A stretch of DNA of 64,000 nucleotides from Streptomyces misionensis (lineage in GTDB: Bacteria; Actinomycetota; Actinomycetes; Streptomycetales; Streptomycetaceae). The stretch lies in the NCBI RefSeq assembly GCF_900104815.1, contig NZ_FNTD01000004.1, positions 7,067,001 through 7,131,000 on the forward strand. Reading direction: 5' to 3'. Shown in pieces: positions 24,736-34,246 of the stretch (position 1 is its first letter; each line of letters begins with the position of its first letter). The position numbers and the translations under genes were made by a program. A model generated the notes under the pieces. The model was not told the origin of the DNA and did no database searches. It was given only the letters and a program-made list of their open reading frames with translations.

Positions 24736-27700
24736 ATGCATGACGACCGCACTCTGGTGGAGGACCGCCTCCGCCGCGTCCTGGACGAGCGCGTCCGCCC
24801 CGCCGTGTACCCCGAGTCCGTCCCGCTCCAGGTCGCGGTGTGGCACGCGCCCGGCGAGCCCGTGCCGGTCGCCGAGGGGCTGGCCGCCGAGCCGGAGCCG
24901 ATCGAGGTGGGCGCCCGGTGGGGTGCTCCGTGGGGCACCAGCTGGTTCCGGGTGACCGGGACCGTGCCGAAGGAGTGGGCCGGGCGGACCGTGGAGGCGC
25001 TGCTCGACCTCGGCTTCGACGAGCGCCTGCCGGGCTTCCAGTGCGAGGGGCTGGTGTACCGGCCCGACGGCACCCCGGTGAAGGGCCTCAACCCGCGCAA
25101 CCAGTGGGTGCGCGTCGGCGCGCCCGTCACCGGCGGCGAGGAGGTGCGGCTGCACATCGAGGCCGCCTCCAACCCGGTCCTCGTCGGCTTCGGTCCCACC
25201 GCCCTGGGCGACAGGGAGACCGCGGGCGGCGAGCCCCAGTACACCCTGACCCGCATGGATCTCGCGGTCTTCGACGAGACCGTGTGGCAGCTGGTGATCG
25301 ACCTGGAGGTGCTCGGCGAACTGATGGCCGAGCTGCCCGCCGACTCCGCGCGCCGGTACGACATCCTGCGCGCCGTCGAGCGCGCCCTGGATGCCCTCGA
25401 CCTCCAGGACGTCAACGGCACGGCGGCCGGCGCCCGCGAGCGGCTGACCGGTGTCCTCGCTTCCCCCGCCGCGCCCTCCGCGCACCGGATCAGCGCCGTC
25501 GGGCACGCGCACATCGACTCGGCGTGGCTGTGGCCGCTGCGCGAGACGGTGCGCAAGGTGGCCCGGACGGCGTCCAACATGACGGCACTGATCGAGGACG
25601 AGCCCGAGTTCGTGTTCGCCATGTCCCAGGCGCAGCAGTGGGCGTGGATCAAGGAGCACCGGCCCGAGGTGTGGGCGCGGGTGCGCGAGGCGGCGGCCAG
25701 GGGGCGGTTCGTGCCGGCCGGGGGGATGTGGGTGGAGTCGGACACCAACATGCCGGGCTCGGAGGCGATGGCCCGGCAGTTCGTGCACGGAAAGCGGTTC
25801 TTCCTCGACGAGTTCGGTGTCGAGAACGAGGAGGTGTGGCTGCCCGACACCTTCGGCTTCGCCGCGGGCCTGCCGCAGATCATCCGGGCCGCCGGCGCCA
25901 AGTGGCTGCTGACGCAGAAGATCTCCTGGTCGAGGACGAACGCGTTCCCGCACCACACCTTCCGTTGGGAGGGCATCGACGGCACCCGGATCTTCACCCA
26001 CTTCCCGCCGGTCGACACCTACAACTGCTCCATGCGGGGAGCCGAACTCGCGCACGCGGCACGCAACTTCAGGGATAAGGGGCGCGCCCGGCACTCGCTG
26101 GCGCCGACCGGCTGGGGCGACGGGGGCGGCGGCACCACCCGTGAGATGGTCGCCAAGGCCGCCCGGCTGCGCGACCTGGAGGGTTCGCCCACCGTCGTCT
26201 GGGAGACCCCGCGGGCCTTCTTCGAGAAGGCCGAGGCCGAGTACCCCGAGCCGCCCGTCTGGGTCGGGGAGTTGTACCTGGAGCTGCACCGCGCCACCCT
26301 CACCAGCCAGGCCCAGACCAAGCAGGGCAACCGGCGCAGCGAACACCTGCTGCGCGAGGCGGAGCTGTGGGCGGCGACGGCGGCCGTGCGCACCGGTTTC
26401 CCCTACCCCTACGAGGAGTTGGACCGGCTGTGGAAGACGGTGCTGCTGCACCAGTTCCACGACATCCTGCCCGGCTCGTCCATCGCCTGGGTGCACCGCG
26501 AGGCACGGGCGACCTACCGGCGCGTCGCCGGGGAACTGAACGGGATCATCGAGGCCGCCCAGCGTGCGCTGGCGGGGGAGGGGGACCGGCAACTGGTCTT
26601 CAACTCCGCGCCGCACGAACGCGCCGGGGTGCCGGCCGGAGGCGCGGGCGCGCCGCGGACCCCGGTGGCGGGCACGACGCTGTCGCCCGGGGCCGCGGGC
26701 GGGTACGTCCTCGACAACGGGCTGCTCCGCGTCGAGACCGACGCCCGCGGCCTCGTCGTCTCCGCCCGCGACCTCGCCGCCGACCGGGAGACCGTCGCCC
26801 CCGGCGAGGTGGCGAACCTCCTCCAACTCCACCAGGACCTCCCGAACATGTGGGACGCCTGGGACGTGGACGAGTTCTACCGCAACACCGTCACCGACCT
26901 CACCGACGCCGAGTCGGTCACGCCCGGCGAGGACGGCGCGTCGGTGCGGATCGTCCGGTCCTTCGGTTCCTCCCGCGTCACCCAGGTGCTCTCGCTGCCG
27001 CCGGGGGAGCGGCGGCTGGTCGTGGACACCGAGGTCGACTGGCACGAGACGGAGAAGATCCTGAAACTGGCGTTCCCGCTGGACGTGCACGCCGAACGGT
27101 ACGCGTCGGAGACCCAGTTCGGGCACGTCTTCCGGCCCACCCACACCAACACCTCCTGGGAGGCGGCCAAGTTCGAGGCGTGCAACCACCGCTTCGTCCA
27201 CCTGGCGGAGCCCGGCTGGGGCGTGGCGATCGTCAACGACTCGACGTACGGCCACGACGTGACCCGCACCGTCCGCACCGACGGCGACCGCGGCACCACC
27301 ACGACGGTCCGGGCGTCGCTGCTGCGCGCCCCGCGCTTCCCCGACCCCGAGACCGACCAGGGCGTCCACCGCTTCCGGCACGCGCTGGTGCCGAGCGCGG
27401 ACATCGGCGACGCGGTGCGCGAGGGCTGGCGGATCAACCTGCCCGAGCGACGCACGACCGGCGCCCGTGACATCGCCCCGCTGGTCACCGTGGACCGGGA
27501 CGCGGTCGTGATCACGGCGGTCAAGCTCGCCGACGACGGCAGCGGCGATGTGGTGGTCCGCTTCCACGAGGCCCACGGCGCACGCGCCCGGGCCACCCTG
27601 GAGACGGGCTTCGCGTTCACCGCCCTCACCGTCACCGACCTGCTGGAACGCCCGCTCGCCGACGCGCCGCGACCGGACCGCGAGGGCGAGCGGATCACCG

Positions 27701-27759
27701 TACGGCTGCGCCCCTTCGAGCTGATGACCCTGCGGCTGCGCAGGCGCGTCGGCGGGTGA
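24736..27759 (+). CDS. GH38 alpha-mannosidase
   Basis: A 1007-residue zinc-dependent retaining alpha-mannosidase, cytoplasmic (no signal peptide). Seen: an N-terminal beta-sandwich (1-240); the catalytic domain with zinc site GHAHIDSAWLWP (about residue 255); catalytic nucleophile Asp in VWLPDTFGFAAGLPQ (about 372); a second metal His in LLHQFHDILPGSS (about 575); and C-terminal beta domains. CAGGGAG lies 9 bases before the ATG. It runs stop-to-stop into the LMF gene with no gap. Probably degrades internalised mannosides, complementing the secreted GH92 enzyme. Confidence 0.95.
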   Translation: MHDDRTLVEDRLRRVLDERVRPAVYPESVPLQVAVWHAPGEPVPVAEGLAAEPEPIEVGARWGAPWGTSWFRVTGTVPKEWAGRTVEALLDLGFDERLPGFQCEGLVYRPDGTPVKGLNPRNQWVRVGAPVTGGEEVRLHIEAASNPVLVGFGPTALGDRETAGGEPQYTLTRMDLAVFDETVWQLVIDLEVLGELMAELPADSARRYDILRAVERALDALDLQDVNGTAAGARERLTGVLASPAAPSAHRISAVGHAHIDSAWLWPLRETVRKVARTASNMTALIEDEPEFVFAMSQAQQWAWIKEHRPEVWARVREAAARGRFVPAGGMWVESDTNMPGSEAMARQFVHGKRFFLDEFGVENEEVWLPDTFGFAAGLPQIIRAAGAKWLLTQKISWSRTNAFPHHTFRWEGIDGTRIFTHFPPVDTYNCSMRGAELAHAARNFRDKGRARHSLAPTGWGDGGGGTTREMVAKAARLRDLEGSPTVVWETPRAFFEKAEAEYPEPPVWVGELYLELHRATLTSQAQTKQGNRRSEHLLREAELWAATAAVRTGFPYPYEELDRLWKTVLLHQFHDILPGSSIAWVHREARATYRRVAGELNGIIEAAQRALAGEGDRQLVFNSAPHERAGVPAGGAGAPRTPVAGTTLSPGAAGGYVLDNGLLRVETDARGLVVSARDLAADRETVAPGEVANLLQLHQDLPNMWDAWDVDEFYRNTVTDLTDAESVTPGEDGASVRIVRSFGSSRVTQVLSLPPGERRLVVDTEVDWHETEKILKLAFPLDVHAERYASETQFGHVFRPTHTNTSWEAAKFEACNHRFVHLAEPGWGVAIVNDSTYGHDVTRTVRTDGDRGTTTTVRASLLRAPRFPDPETDQGVHRFRHALVPSADIGDAVREGWRINLPERRTTGARDIAPLVTVDRDAVVITAVKLADDGSGDVVVRFHEAHGARARATLETGFAFTALTVTDLLERPLADAPRPDREGERITVRLRPFELMTLRLRRRVGG

Positions 27760-29187
27760 CTAAGACCCCTGCTCCGCCCCGGCCAGCCGGGTCGGCGGCA
27801 GGTACTCGCGCACATACGTCCGCTCCCAGCACGCGCCCGTCTCCCGCAACTCCCGCCAGGTGGTGTAGCGGTAGCGGAAGAGCCGGGCGCGGACGAAGCG
27901 GGGCGGGGTACCGGGCGGGAAGGGGGAGCGGCGCAGCAGCCGCAGCGTGGCCCGGTCGTTCTCGAGGAGCCGCTCCACCAGGCCGCCGAACCAGTCGCCC
28001 GCGTACGCCGGCGACAGCGCCGCGAACCACATCAGCCAGTCCAGGCGCAGATGGTACGGGGCGAACTGGCGCGGCCAGTGCCGCAGCCGGCCCGGCTTGC
28101 CCTTGAACTCGTACTCCCGCCAGTCCGAGTCCGCCCGCGCCACCTCGTCCAGCGTGCCCTCGACCACCACCTCGTAGCGCACCCGGCTGACGCTGCCGAA
28201 CGCGCCGTAGGTGTTGACCAGGTGGAGCGGGTCGAAGGAGCGGTTCATCACCTGGCGCCGGGAGACCATGTTCCCCACCGGGCGGTAGCTGAGGAACAGC
28301 AGCAGCGCGGCGAGCGCGAGCACCACGACCTCGTACCACAGGGGCGCCGCGGGCACCGGGGGCGCCGTCGCCGGGAGCCGCAGCGCGGACACCGCGAGCA
28401 CGACGGTGATCCAGTTCAGCCAGGAGAAGTTGCCCGACAGGACCAGCCACAGCTGGGTGACGATCATCAGCGCGGCGGCGGCCGAGGCGATCGGCTGGGG
28501 GGTGAACAGGAGGAAGGGCACCACGAGTTGGGTGACGTGGTTGGCGGCCACCTCCACCCGGTGCAACGGTTTGGGCAGATGGTGGAAGAACCAGCTCAGC
28601 GGGCCCGGCATCGGCTGAGTCTCGTGGTGGTAGTACAGGCAGGTCAGCTTGCGCCAGCACGCGTCGCCGCGCAGCTTGATCAGTCCGGCGCCGAACTCGA
28701 CCCGGAACAGGATCCAGCGCAGCAGGAACAGCACCACCACCGGCGGCGCCACCTCGTCGTTGCCGAGGAACGCGGCCAGGAAGCCGGTTTCGAGCAGCAG
28801 CGACTCCCAGCCGAACGCGTACCAGGTCTGCCCCACGTTCACGATCGACAGGTACAGCGCCCACGGCACCAGCCACAGCACGATGCCCGCCCACAGCGGC
28901 AGCAGCGAGTCCGCCCCCGCGAGCAGCGCCGCCGACACCGCGCAGCCCGCCCACGCCACGGCCGCGAAGAACCGGTCGGAGTAGTGCAGCTGGAACAGGC
29001 TCGGCGCCCGCCGGAAGGGAATCCGCGCCACGTAACGGGGGACCGGCAGCATGCCCCGCTCGCCCAGCAGCGCCCGGAACTGGAGGGCGGCCGTCAGGAA
29101 CGCCACGAGGTACACGGTGGCCAGGGCCCGTTGCAGGACCAGTCGGCTCAGCCAGTAGTCGGGTGCGGTGAACCAGTCCACGGCCAC
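27760..29187 (-). CDS. Lipase maturation factor (LMF)-family membrane protein
   Basis: A 475-residue multi-pass protein. Seen: several membrane spans (from LATVYLVAFLTAALQF), the family's YAFGWESLLLETGFLAAFLG, LLRWILFRVEFGAGLIKLRG and WRKLTCLYYHHETQPMP blocks, and the C-terminal FAPYHLRLDWLMWF. These match eukaryotic LMF1/LMF2 from memory. In animals LMF1 helps lipases fold in the ER; the bacterial role is unknown and probably concerns an envelope protein. GTG start with GAGGGAGACGAG upstream. Abuts the GH38 stop with zero bases between. Confidence 0.88.
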   Translation of the reverse strand: MAVDWFTAPDYWLSRLVLQRALATVYLVAFLTAALQFRALLGERGMLPVPRYVARIPFRRAPSLFQLHYSDRFFAAVAWAGCAVSAALLAGADSLLPLWAGIVLWLVPWALYLSIVNVGQTWYAFGWESLLLETGFLAAFLGNDEVAPPVVVLFLLRWILFRVEFGAGLIKLRGDACWRKLTCLYYHHETQPMPGPLSWFFHHLPKPLHRVEVAANHVTQLVVPFLLFTPQPIASAAAALMIVTQLWLVLSGNFSWLNWITVVLAVSALRLPATAPPVPAAPLWYEVVVLALAALLLFLSYRPVGNMVSRRQVMNRSFDPLHLVNTYGAFGSVSRVRYEVVVEGTLDEVARADSDWREYEFKGKPGRLRHWPRQFAPYHLRLDWLMWFAALSPAYAGDWFGGLVERLLENDRATLRLLRRSPFPPGTPPRFVRARLFRYRYTTWRELRETGACWERTYVREYLPPTRLAGAEQGS

Positions 29188-29282
29188 CTCGTCTCCCTCG
29201 CGCCGATCCCCCCGAGTTGCCAGCCAAAAGGATGCAATGCAAACAATAGGGGTAATTCACCCACAGTGATGCGGAGTGCACG

Positions 29283-31166
29283 GTGCGCATACCCACCGGA
29301 TCCTTGGCCATGGCCTGCGTGCTGCTGTCGGTGGCGCTGCTCCTCACCGGGTGTGCGGGCGCCGCCGTCAAAGAGGCCCAACTGGGCGAGGAGGTCTTCC
29401 TCCAGCCCGCCGTGGAACAGGGGCCCAACCCCTTCACCGAGTCCACGGCGACCGGCCCCACCGGCAGCGGCGTCCCCCGGGCGGCCGGCACCGGCCGCAC
29501 GGCCGATGTCAGCGCCCCGCCCGCCGGACTCGCCGTCGCCCCGCTGGCGGCGGCACACGCCCTGTCCGGCGGCACCCCCGGGCTCTACAGCGGCAGCGTC
29601 CGCGTCACCGTCTGCGACGTCGAACGGCAGATCGGCCGGCTGACCGCGGACCCGGCGCGCGGCGAGGCCTTCGCCCGGGCGGCCGGCGTCTCCCGCTCCG
29701 CCCTGCCCGGCTACCTGCGCGCCCTCACCCCGGTGCTGCTGCGCGCCGACACCCGCGTCACCAACCACGGCTACCGCGACGGACAGGCGGCCGGATACCA
29801 GGCCGTGCTCCAGGCCGGCACCGCCGTCCTGGTAGACGACCGGGGCCTGCCCCGGGTGCGGTGCGCCTGCGGCAATCCGCTGCGACCACCCGAGGAGGCG
29901 CGCGGTGGCGTGGGCGCCCGCGGCACCGCCTGGTCCGGCTACCGGCCCAACCAGGTGATCGTGGTGACCCCGGCGCCCCAGGCGGTCGGCAGCCTGACGC
30001 TGCTCGACGCCCGCACGAACAGCTGGATCGAACGCCGGCTCGGTCCCGACGTCGCCCACGACCAGCTCGTGGCACCGCCGATCCTGGCCAACACCGCGCC
30101 CCCCGATCCCGGGCTCACCGGCTTCCCCCATCCCAGCAGGCCGGACACCGGCACACCCCGGGCCCGGCAGAGCCGGCCCGGTACGGCAGCGGGGCAGGTC
30201 GGGGGCGCGGTGATCGGCGCGGGGCGCGAGGCGGCGGACCGCGCGCCCGCGACGGACACCCGTACGGACGAACCCGACCACACGGGAGTGCGGGACGGGG
30301 GCCGGGGGGTGCGTACGGGGCAGCGCGCCGCCGAGGACCGCCGTGCCGGGGACCGGGACGCCGGCCGCCGCGGCGGGGAGGCCGACGCGGCGGACCGCCG
30401 GGGCGGGGACCGCGACGCCGGGGATCGCGGTGCCCGGGGGACAGAGGCCGTGGACCGTCATGGCGGGGACTCCGGTGCCGGGGACTCCGGTGCCGGGGAC
30501 CGTACCGCCGGGGACCGGGGTGCCGCGCACTCCGGTGCCGCGAACTCCGCCGCGACGCCCGGTGTCGCCGAGCACCACGGCGCTGCCACTCCCGCCGCCG
30601 ACGGCCGGGGCGCCGCGGCGGCGGGGGAGCGCGGGACCCGCGACCCCGCACCCCGCGGCACCCCCACGGCCGTCGACCGGGCCGTCCCCGCGCCCGACCC
30701 GACCGGCGCCCCGACGCCGGCCGCCGCGCCGTCGACCGGCAGTGCCCCCGCGCCGACCGGCGCTTCCACGCCCACCGACGCCCCGAGCGCCTCTTCGGCG
30801 CGCCGCACCCCGCCGCCACCCACCAGGGCCCTCCCGCCGGCACCGTCGACCGCCCCCTCCGCCCCGGCCCAGCCCTCCTCCTCCACGCCCTCTTCCGCCG
30901 ACCCGCAACCCCCCTCGGCCCCGGCGCCCACCCCCACCCAGCCCCTTCTCGACCCCTTCGCCCACCCGCCGGGCCTGTCCCTCTACGACACGCCACGGAC
31001 CGGTGCCCTGAACGTCCCGCGGGACCTGGACGAGATCGCACCTCCCGGAGGCACCGGCATGTCCGGCCCGGGCGGCGGCGCCGCGCAGGCCCCCGAGGAC
31101 ACGACAGGGACCGGCGCCGCCCCGGACGCGGCCCCCAGCGCCCCGGTCGACGTGCCCGGCAGGTGA
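29283..31166 (+). CDS. Secreted lipoprotein, DUF6777-type domain with repetitive tail
   Basis: A 627-residue lipoprotein. Seen: signal peptide with lipobox LLTGC (Cys about residue 24); a conserved domain at about 30-260 (EEVFLQPAVEQGPNPFT, GLYSG, CDVERQIGRLTADP, DTRVTNHGYRDG, VLVDDRGLPRVRCACGNPL) that I recognise as the Streptomyces DUF6777 type; then a long disordered tail with Gly-Asp pentapeptide repeats (about 350-425) and a Pro/Ser/Thr/Ala region. GTG start at 29283. In some relatives the domain follows a kinase-like receptor; here it stands alone. The SpoIIE phosphatase gene follows in 65 bases on the same strand. Confidence 0.85.
   Translation: MRIPTGSLAMACVLLSVALLLTGCAGAAVKEAQLGEEVFLQPAVEQGPNPFTESTATGPTGSGVPRAAGTGRTADVSAPPAGLAVAPLAAAHALSGGTPGLYSGSVRVTVCDVERQIGRLTADPARGEAFARAAGVSRSALPGYLRALTPVLLRADTRVTNHGYRDGQAAGYQAVLQAGTAVLVDDRGLPRVRCACGNPLRPPEEARGGVGARGTAWSGYRPNQVIVVTPAPQAVGSLTLLDARTNSWIERRLGPDVAHDQLVAPPILANTAPPDPGLTGFPHPSRPDTGTPRARQSRPGTAAGQVGGAVIGAGREAADRAPATDTRTDEPDHTGVRDGGRGVRTGQRAAEDRRAGDRDAGRRGGEADAADRRGGDRDAGDRGARGTEAVDRHGGDSGAGDSGAGDRTAGDRGAAHSGAANSAATPGVAEHHGAATPAADGRGAAAAGERGTRDPAPRGTPTAVDRAVPAPDPTGAPTPAAAPSTGSAPAPTGASTPTDAPSASSARRTPPPPTRALPPAPSTAPSAPAQPSSSTPSSADPQPPSAPAPTPTQPLLDPFAHPPGLSLYDTPRTGALNVPRDLDEIAPPGGTGMSGPGGGAAQAPEDTTGTGAAPDAAPSAPVDVPGR
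30340..30555 (+). repeat. Degenerate 15-bp coding minisatellite
   Basis: In-frame imperfect 15-bp units encoding GD-x-x-A pentapeptides within the lipoprotein tail. Two adjacent copies are identical (30466-30480 and 30481-30495). The next copies at 30496, 30511 and 30526 diverge by a few bases. Likely length-variable between strains. Confidence 0.8.
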
Positions 31167-31231
31167 ACGGCGCACCGGCCGGGCCGCCGGGACGGGTCGA
31201 AGAATCCGGCGAATCCTGGCAAGGTGGCTCC

Positions 31232-33319
31232 ATGGCTGATCGGGCAGCGAGTGCCCTGTCACTTCCGGATGACTGGCCCGCCCGACCGGACCCGATCCTG
31301 GCGCTCAACCACATGGGCACCTTCGACTGGGACCTGGACAAGGGCGTGATCCACATGGACGCCCAGGCGCACCAGGTGTTCGACCTGCTCCCCGAGGAGT
31401 TCGACGGGCGCTTCGAGTCACTGACCGCGCGGGTGCCGCAGCCCGAGGCGGCCCGGCTGGACGCGCTGGTCGCCCGGGCCGTCAAGGAGGGCGCCGAGAA
31501 CTACGGCGCCTACTTCCGCATCCGCCGCCGCGACGGCACCCCCCGCTGGACCCACACCCAGGGCTACATCCGCCGGGACGAGTCCGGCCGTCCCCGCCGC
31601 GTCGTCGGCATCGTCCGCGACGCCACCGGGGAGCTGGCCGAGGGCGAGGCCCGCAGTCTGCGCGCCGCCCAGGACGAGGCCTTCCGCCAGCAGACCAGCA
31701 TCGTCCAGATCGTCTCCGCGGCCCTCGCCCACGCCCGCACCGTGCAGGACGTCATCGAGGTCCTCAAGGACACCCACGGCATCCACCGGCTGGGCGCGGC
31801 CAGCTTCGTGATGGGCCTGGTGGAGGCCGGGCGGATCCGGCTCGTCGCCGAGGCGCCGGCCGGCAGCTTCGTTCCCGCCACCCAGGTCAACCGCATCGAC
31901 GAGCCGTACCCCATGAGCGAGGTGGTGCGGACGCTGAGCCCGCGGTTCGTCGAGAGCCCGGAGGAGTTCGCGGAGCAGTACCCCCTGCTGTGGTCGCAGA
32001 TCACCCATCTGCGGATCGCCTCGGCCGCCTATCTGCCGCTGATCGCCCAGGGCCGCCCGATCGGCGCGATGGGCCTGCTCTACAGCCTCCGGCGGGGCTT
32101 CTCCGAGGAGGAGCGCGCCGTTCTCGTGGCCCTCGGCAGCAGCATCGCGCAGAGCCTGCAACGGGCCATGCTCTACGAGCAGCAGAAGGACCTCGCCCAG
32201 GGCCTCCAGCAGGCCATGCTGCCGCGCACCATCCCGCAGGTGCCGGGCGCCGACGTCGCCGTGCGCTACCGGGCGGCCGCCCTGGGCCGGGACATCGGCG
32301 GCGACTGGTACGACGTGATCCCGCTGCCCGGCGGCCGGGTCGGCGCGGTCATCGGCGACGTCCAGGGCCACGACACCCACGCCGCGGCCGTGATGGGCCA
32401 ACTGCGGATCGTGCTGCGCGCCTACGCCGCGGAGGGGCACGCCCCGGCCACCGTGATGGCCCGCGCCTCCGAGTTCCTGCGCGAGCTGGACACCGGTCGC
32501 TTCGCCACCTGTCTGTACGCCGACGCGGACCTGGCGACCGGGGTGGTCCAGGTGGTCCGCGCCGGGCACATCGACCCGCTGGTGCGCGACGCCGACGGCT
32601 GCCGGCGCGTACCGGTCGAGGGCGGGCTGCCGCTCGGGCTGTCCGCCGAGTTCGGCGGGCTGGACTATCCCGTCGCCACCCTCGAACTGGACCCGGGTGC
32701 CACCCTGCTGCTGTGCACCGACGGGCTGGTCGAGCAGCCGGGCTGCGACCTGGACGACGGCATCCGGAACCTTACGGAGCGGGTGCGCACCGGGCCGGAG
32801 GAGGTGTCCGACCTCGCCGACCTGCTGATCCGGCTGGCCGAGAAGCGCGGCGGCGACGACGACGTGGCCCTGCTCCTGCTGCACCGCCGGGTCCCGGAGG
32901 AGGCGCGGCCCCGCGGCCGGCTCCAGCAGCATGTGGCGCCCGGTGATCCGGAGGCGCTCACCCAGGCCCGGCACATGATCCGGGCCGCGGTCCGCGCCTG
33001 GGGCGAGGAGGAGCGCGCCGACGAGGTGGAGCTGGCCGCGGACGAGCTGATCACCAACGTCCTGGTGCACACCGAGGGCGCCGCGACCGTCACCCTGCGG
33101 TCCCCCGTCGGGGGAGAGCGCAGGCTGCGGATCGAGGTGGAGGACTCCTCCAGCGCCCTGCCCCGGCGCCGGGACGCCGGGGAGGACGGCGTCTCGGGGC
33201 GCGGCCTGCTGCTCGTGGACCGGCTCGCGGACGCCTGGGGTGTGGAGGCGCGCGGCCGCGGCAAGGCGGTGTGGTGCGAGTTCCGGGCGGGCGCGGACCG
33301 CGGCGGGCCGGACGGGTGA
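31232..33319 (+). CDS. PAS-GAF-PP2C (SpoIIE) phosphatase with HATPase domain
   Basis: A 695-residue sensor/switch protein. Seen in order: PAS (about 20-135, with GTFDWDLDKGVIHMD and WTHTQGYIRRDESGRPRRVVG), GAF (about 150-315), PP2C SpoIIE phosphatase (about 330-550; metal-binding LGRDIGGDWYDVIPLPGG and VIGDVQGHD), and a C-terminal anti-sigma-like HATPase (ELAADELITNVLVHTEG, then GRGLLLVDRLADAWG). One chain could both dephosphorylate an anti-anti-sigma factor and bind or phosphorylate one, as in Streptomyces OsaC/RsbU-like proteins. No STAS or sigma gene is adjacent. RBS AAGGTGG before the ATG. Confidence 0.95.
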   Translation: MADRAASALSLPDDWPARPDPILALNHMGTFDWDLDKGVIHMDAQAHQVFDLLPEEFDGRFESLTARVPQPEAARLDALVARAVKEGAENYGAYFRIRRRDGTPRWTHTQGYIRRDESGRPRRVVGIVRDATGELAEGEARSLRAAQDEAFRQQTSIVQIVSAALAHARTVQDVIEVLKDTHGIHRLGAASFVMGLVEAGRIRLVAEAPAGSFVPATQVNRIDEPYPMSEVVRTLSPRFVESPEEFAEQYPLLWSQITHLRIASAAYLPLIAQGRPIGAMGLLYSLRRGFSEEERAVLVALGSSIAQSLQRAMLYEQQKDLAQGLQQAMLPRTIPQVPGADVAVRYRAAALGRDIGGDWYDVIPLPGGRVGAVIGDVQGHDTHAAAVMGQLRIVLRAYAAEGHAPATVMARASEFLRELDTGRFATCLYADADLATGVVQVVRAGHIDPLVRDADGCRRVPVEGGLPLGLSAEFGGLDYPVATLELDPGATLLLCTDGLVEQPGCDLDDGIRNLTERVRTGPEEVSDLADLLIRLAEKRGGDDDVALLLLHRRVPEEARPRGRLQQHVAPGDPEALTQARHMIRAAVRAWGEEERADEVELAADELITNVLVHTEGAATVTLRSPVGGERRLRIEVEDSSSALPRRRDAGEDGVSGRGLLLVDRLADAWGVEARGRGKAVWCEFRAGADRGGPDG

Positions 33320-33359
33320 GCCGGGAGGCGTTGTCGGTGCCGGGTGGCACTCTGGACGT

Positions 33360-34223
33360 ATGCCGGAACTGCCCGAGGTCGAAGCGCTGACGGACTTCCT
33401 CTCCGAGCACCTGGTCGGCCACCGGGTGGCGCGGGTGCTGCCGGTCGCCGTCAGCGTGCTGAAGACGTACGACCCGCCCGTCACCGCCCTTCAGGGCGCC
33501 CTGATCACCGGGGTGCGCCGGCACGGCAAGTTCCTCGACCTGGCGGCCGACAGCGGGCTGCACCTGGTGGTCCACCTGGCCCGCGCGGGCTGGTTGCAGT
33601 GGAAGGACCGGCTGCCGGACGGGCCGCCCAAGCCGGGCAAGGGCCCGCTCGCGCTGCGCGTGGCGCTGGAGACCGGCGAGGGCTTCGACCTCACCGAGGC
33701 CGGCACGCAAAAGCGACTCGCGGTGTACGTGGTGCGCGATCCGGCGCAGGTGCCGGGCATCGCCCGCCTCGGCCCGGACCCGCTCGCCGCGGACTTCGGG
33801 GAGGACCGCCTCGCCGCCCTGCTGAAGGCGGAGCGACGACAGCTCAAGGGCGCCCTGCGGGACCAGTCCCTGATCGCCGGGATCGGCAACGCCTACAGCG
33901 ACGAGATCCTGCACGCGGCGAAGATGTCCCCGTTCAAGCTCGCCGCCTCCCTCACCCCGCAGGAGACCCGCCGGCTGTACGAGGCGTTGCGCGACACCCT
34001 CGCCGAGGCGGTCGAGCGCTCCCGGGGCGTGGCCGCCGGTCGGCTCAAATCCGAGAAGAAGAGCGGCCTTCGGGTGCACGGCCGCACCGGCGAGCCCTGC
34101 CCGGTGTGCGGGGACACCATCCGCGAGGTCTCCTTCAGCGACTCCTCGCTCCAGTACTGCCCCACCTGTCAGACGGGCGGCAAGCCGCTCGCCGACCGTC
34201 GACTCTCCCGGCTGCTGAAGTAG
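33360..34223 (+). CDS. Fpg/Nei-family DNA glycosylase
   Basis: A 287-residue base-excision repair enzyme (N-glycosylase/AP lyase). Seen: N-terminal MPELPEVE, supplying the Pro nucleophile and Glu; the conserved Lys in RRHGKFLDL; the H2TH region LKGALRDQSLIAGIGNAYSD; and the C-terminal zinc finger CPVC-x16-CPTC ending in QTGGKPLADR. The standard zincless-type alternatives are ruled out by the intact finger. Oxidised-purine (Fpg) versus pyrimidine (Nei) preference cannot be settled here. Starts 40 bases after the phosphatase gene, same strand. Confidence 0.95.
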   Translation: MPELPEVEALTDFLSEHLVGHRVARVLPVAVSVLKTYDPPVTALQGALITGVRRHGKFLDLAADSGLHLVVHLARAGWLQWKDRLPDGPPKPGKGPLALRVALETGEGFDLTEAGTQKRLAVYVVRDPAQVPGIARLGPDPLAADFGEDRLAALLKAERRQLKGALRDQSLIAGIGNAYSDEILHAAKMSPFKLAASLTPQETRRLYEALRDTLAEAVERSRGVAAGRLKSEKKSGLRVHGRTGEPCPVCGDTIREVSFSDSSLQYCPTCQTGGKPLADRRLSRLLK

Positions 34224-34246
34224 GGGCGCCCGCCGCCGTCGGAACG

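Noticed and set aside
24592..27576. 994-codon open frame antisense to the GH38 gene
   Set aside because: Same cause: high GC at third positions leaves the antisense frame open.
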